Assembly (NCBI GenBank): GCA_946122785.1
Contig: CAMGYJ010000011.1
Location: 25,111,007-25,175,006 of the forward strand
Length of the DNA stretch: 64,000 bases
From: Linum tenue
Taxonomy: Eukaryota > Streptophyta > Magnoliopsida > Malpighiales > Linaceae
Direction of reading: 5' to 3'
Shown: one piece after another, positions 62,765-64,000 of the stretch
How the letters are laid out: every line of letters starts with the position of its first letter
Numbering within the stretch: position 1 is the stretch's first letter
Notes under the pieces: model-generated
Told to the model about the DNA's origin: nothing
What the model saw: only the letters and a program-made list of their open reading frames with translations
The model's database searches: none
Made by a program: the position numbers and the translations under genes

Positions 62765-64000
62765 TTAAGATGAGTCAGGGGAAGGAGCAGAATCTGGAGC
62801 AGGGGAAGGAGAGATGAGAAACCCAAACTTCTTGATGAGCTCGTCAGCAATCATCTGGTTGGCTCTATCCGACGGATGGTATTCATCCCAGAACACGTAC
62901 TTGCTCCTGTCCTTGCACAGCGTTGACATCGGCGTACACGTTATCGCCGGCCTTATCCTCCCCATGGAACAACACGGCGAGTCTGCGTTGCTGAAGCCTG
63001 CAAACACCCACCCACGCCTCAACCGTCAAGAAAGTGAAACACCCCCCAAAAAATGAGATGGTGAAAACCAAATAATATAGTACCGTGTTTTTTGGGACTG
63101 GTGATCAAATCATTGACGACATCATAAGCATCCCCGAACTTGAAGCTGGCATTGGCGAGCTGGGCTGACAAACCGGTGACCAGCTGGTCGGTAGCTTTGT
63201 TAAAGCTGAGAGCCAGCTTGTTGGTTCGATCTTGGCACCCTCCTGATGAGCTTAGCACCCTTTGGAGTGGGATGCAGCCCATTGGTCCTAATCCGAACAC
63301 CATCAGCTGCCTCGCCCCCAAACTGTGCAACACCTGTACCAGCAACAGACAAAGATACATTACAGAGAGAGTGTTAGGAATTGTGTCTAGAGTCTTGTAC
63401 TATTGGCATGTTACAACTATCATTACAATTCACTCAAGATGGTTGGATTTGGTAGCTTGCCTTGAGCTGGGCACCCAGAGTTTCCATGAGGTAGTCGATG
63501 AAGGTTTGGTCGTTGTACTTCCAGGAATCGCTGTAAACGGGCATCAAGTAGTTGTTGATGAAGTCATTGCTTCCCAAGGCTACAACGTAGCGACCGTCTT
63601 GGAAGAACTTGTCCGCTTCCTCTTTCCCTATCTTGTCTGCAATCAGCTGCTGGGTCCCCTGGAACAGCTCAATCTGCCTGCTCAGTGAAATCCTCTGTAT
63701 CTGAAGAAAACCACAACCAAACCAGAATTGCCCTGAAATTAAAACAGAGGAAATAGACAGAACAACCATTCATTGTGAATCAAGTTTCACTTACGAAGAG
63801 GCCACCGGTTTCGTTCAAGATGCCGCCGCCTCCAGACGCGAAATTCACGCCGTTGCTCAGTATTACATCCTCCGACAAGGACGAATCCAAGAACGGCGGC
63901 GGCCGCGGAAGCCCCGAGTGATCCCCTGCATGCCAAAGTAGAGCAAATTGCCATTAACATGAATGAAACGGGTCAGGATTTCACAGATGGGCTAACTAAA
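62765..64000 (-). CDS. GDSL esterase/lipase, 3' exons (partial; At1g74460-like)
   Basis: Minus-strand exons are 63925-63795, 63700-63461, 63333-63084 and 62997-62765, with the stop TAA at 62765-62767. Introns are 63794-63701 (GT-AG), 63460-63334 (GC-AG) and 63083-62998 (GT-AG). The upstream intron runs past the window end, so the first exon with the GDS catalytic Ser is not seen. Motifs: block II NGVNFASGGGG, block III VALGSNDFINNYLMP (Asn of the oxyanion hole), GLGPMGCIPLQR, and block V YVFWDEYHPSDRANQ with the catalytic Asp and His. The tail is Pro/Ser-rich. Members are secreted serine hydrolases acting on acyl esters such as cutin or wax lipids; this one's substrate is unknown. Reading frames join cleanly, so the gene looks functional. 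At1g74460 likeness is from memory. Confidence 0.93.

Overview
This is nuclear DNA from a flowering plant. It is almost wall-to-wall transposable elements, with one host gene fragment (a GDSL esterase/lipase) at the right edge. The plant call rests on the element types (CACTA with DUF4216 and Transposase_24, Athila-like Ty3/gypsy with tRNA-Asp primer sites, MULE, hAT, Ty1/copia) and on the plant-type GDSL protein with short GT/GC-AG introns. The species cannot be told from the sequence.

Layout. 1-142: relic of a gypsy 3' end. 143-4522: 3' half of a CACTA transposon ending in a clear CACTA terminus. 4523-9936: two minus-strand Athila-like elements (A and B), each keeping one LTR, a primer-binding site (PBS) and broken gag. 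9937-13960: low-coding DNA holding two non-autonomous hAT elements with 8-bp target duplications. 13961-27500: plus-strand element C with decayed protease and RT/RNaseH/integrase. It is split at the end of integrase by a minus-strand tandem array of a coding-free element (three LTRs, two internals, 17724-25048) flanked by the target duplication GTTGT. 27501-29640: minus-strand LTR and 3' region of element F. 29641-49218: plus-strand element D (gag, protease, env-like ORF, no RT). Downstream of the env-like stop it is interrupted by an 8-kb MULE (34727-42751), itself carrying an inverted MITE pair and a protease-only LTR element G (38775-42593). It is interrupted again by a MITE split by a Ty1/copia element (43279-48021). 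49219-61531: second tandem array, element E, with three LTRs and two near-identical gag-pro internals lacking polymerase. 62765-64000: 3' exons of the GDSL gene on the minus strand.

A recurring theme is loss of polymerase. D, E, G and the coding-free array keep LTRs, PBS, gag or protease but no RT, RNaseH or integrase core; only C (full of stops) and the copia element show RT. Such elements would have to be moved in trans.

Several non-coding structures recur across the Athila-like families. One is a hairpin with an invariant AGGCAA loop and a covarying stem just after the coding region. Others are small AGGA-loop hairpins placed before two polypurine tracts, an A-rich loop closed by a family-specific stem in the 3' region, and a family-specific array of palindromes upstream of the LTR TATA box. 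These, with the two three-LTR arrays, are the most interesting content. The hairpins and palindromes were read by eye; no folding, alignment or database search was run.
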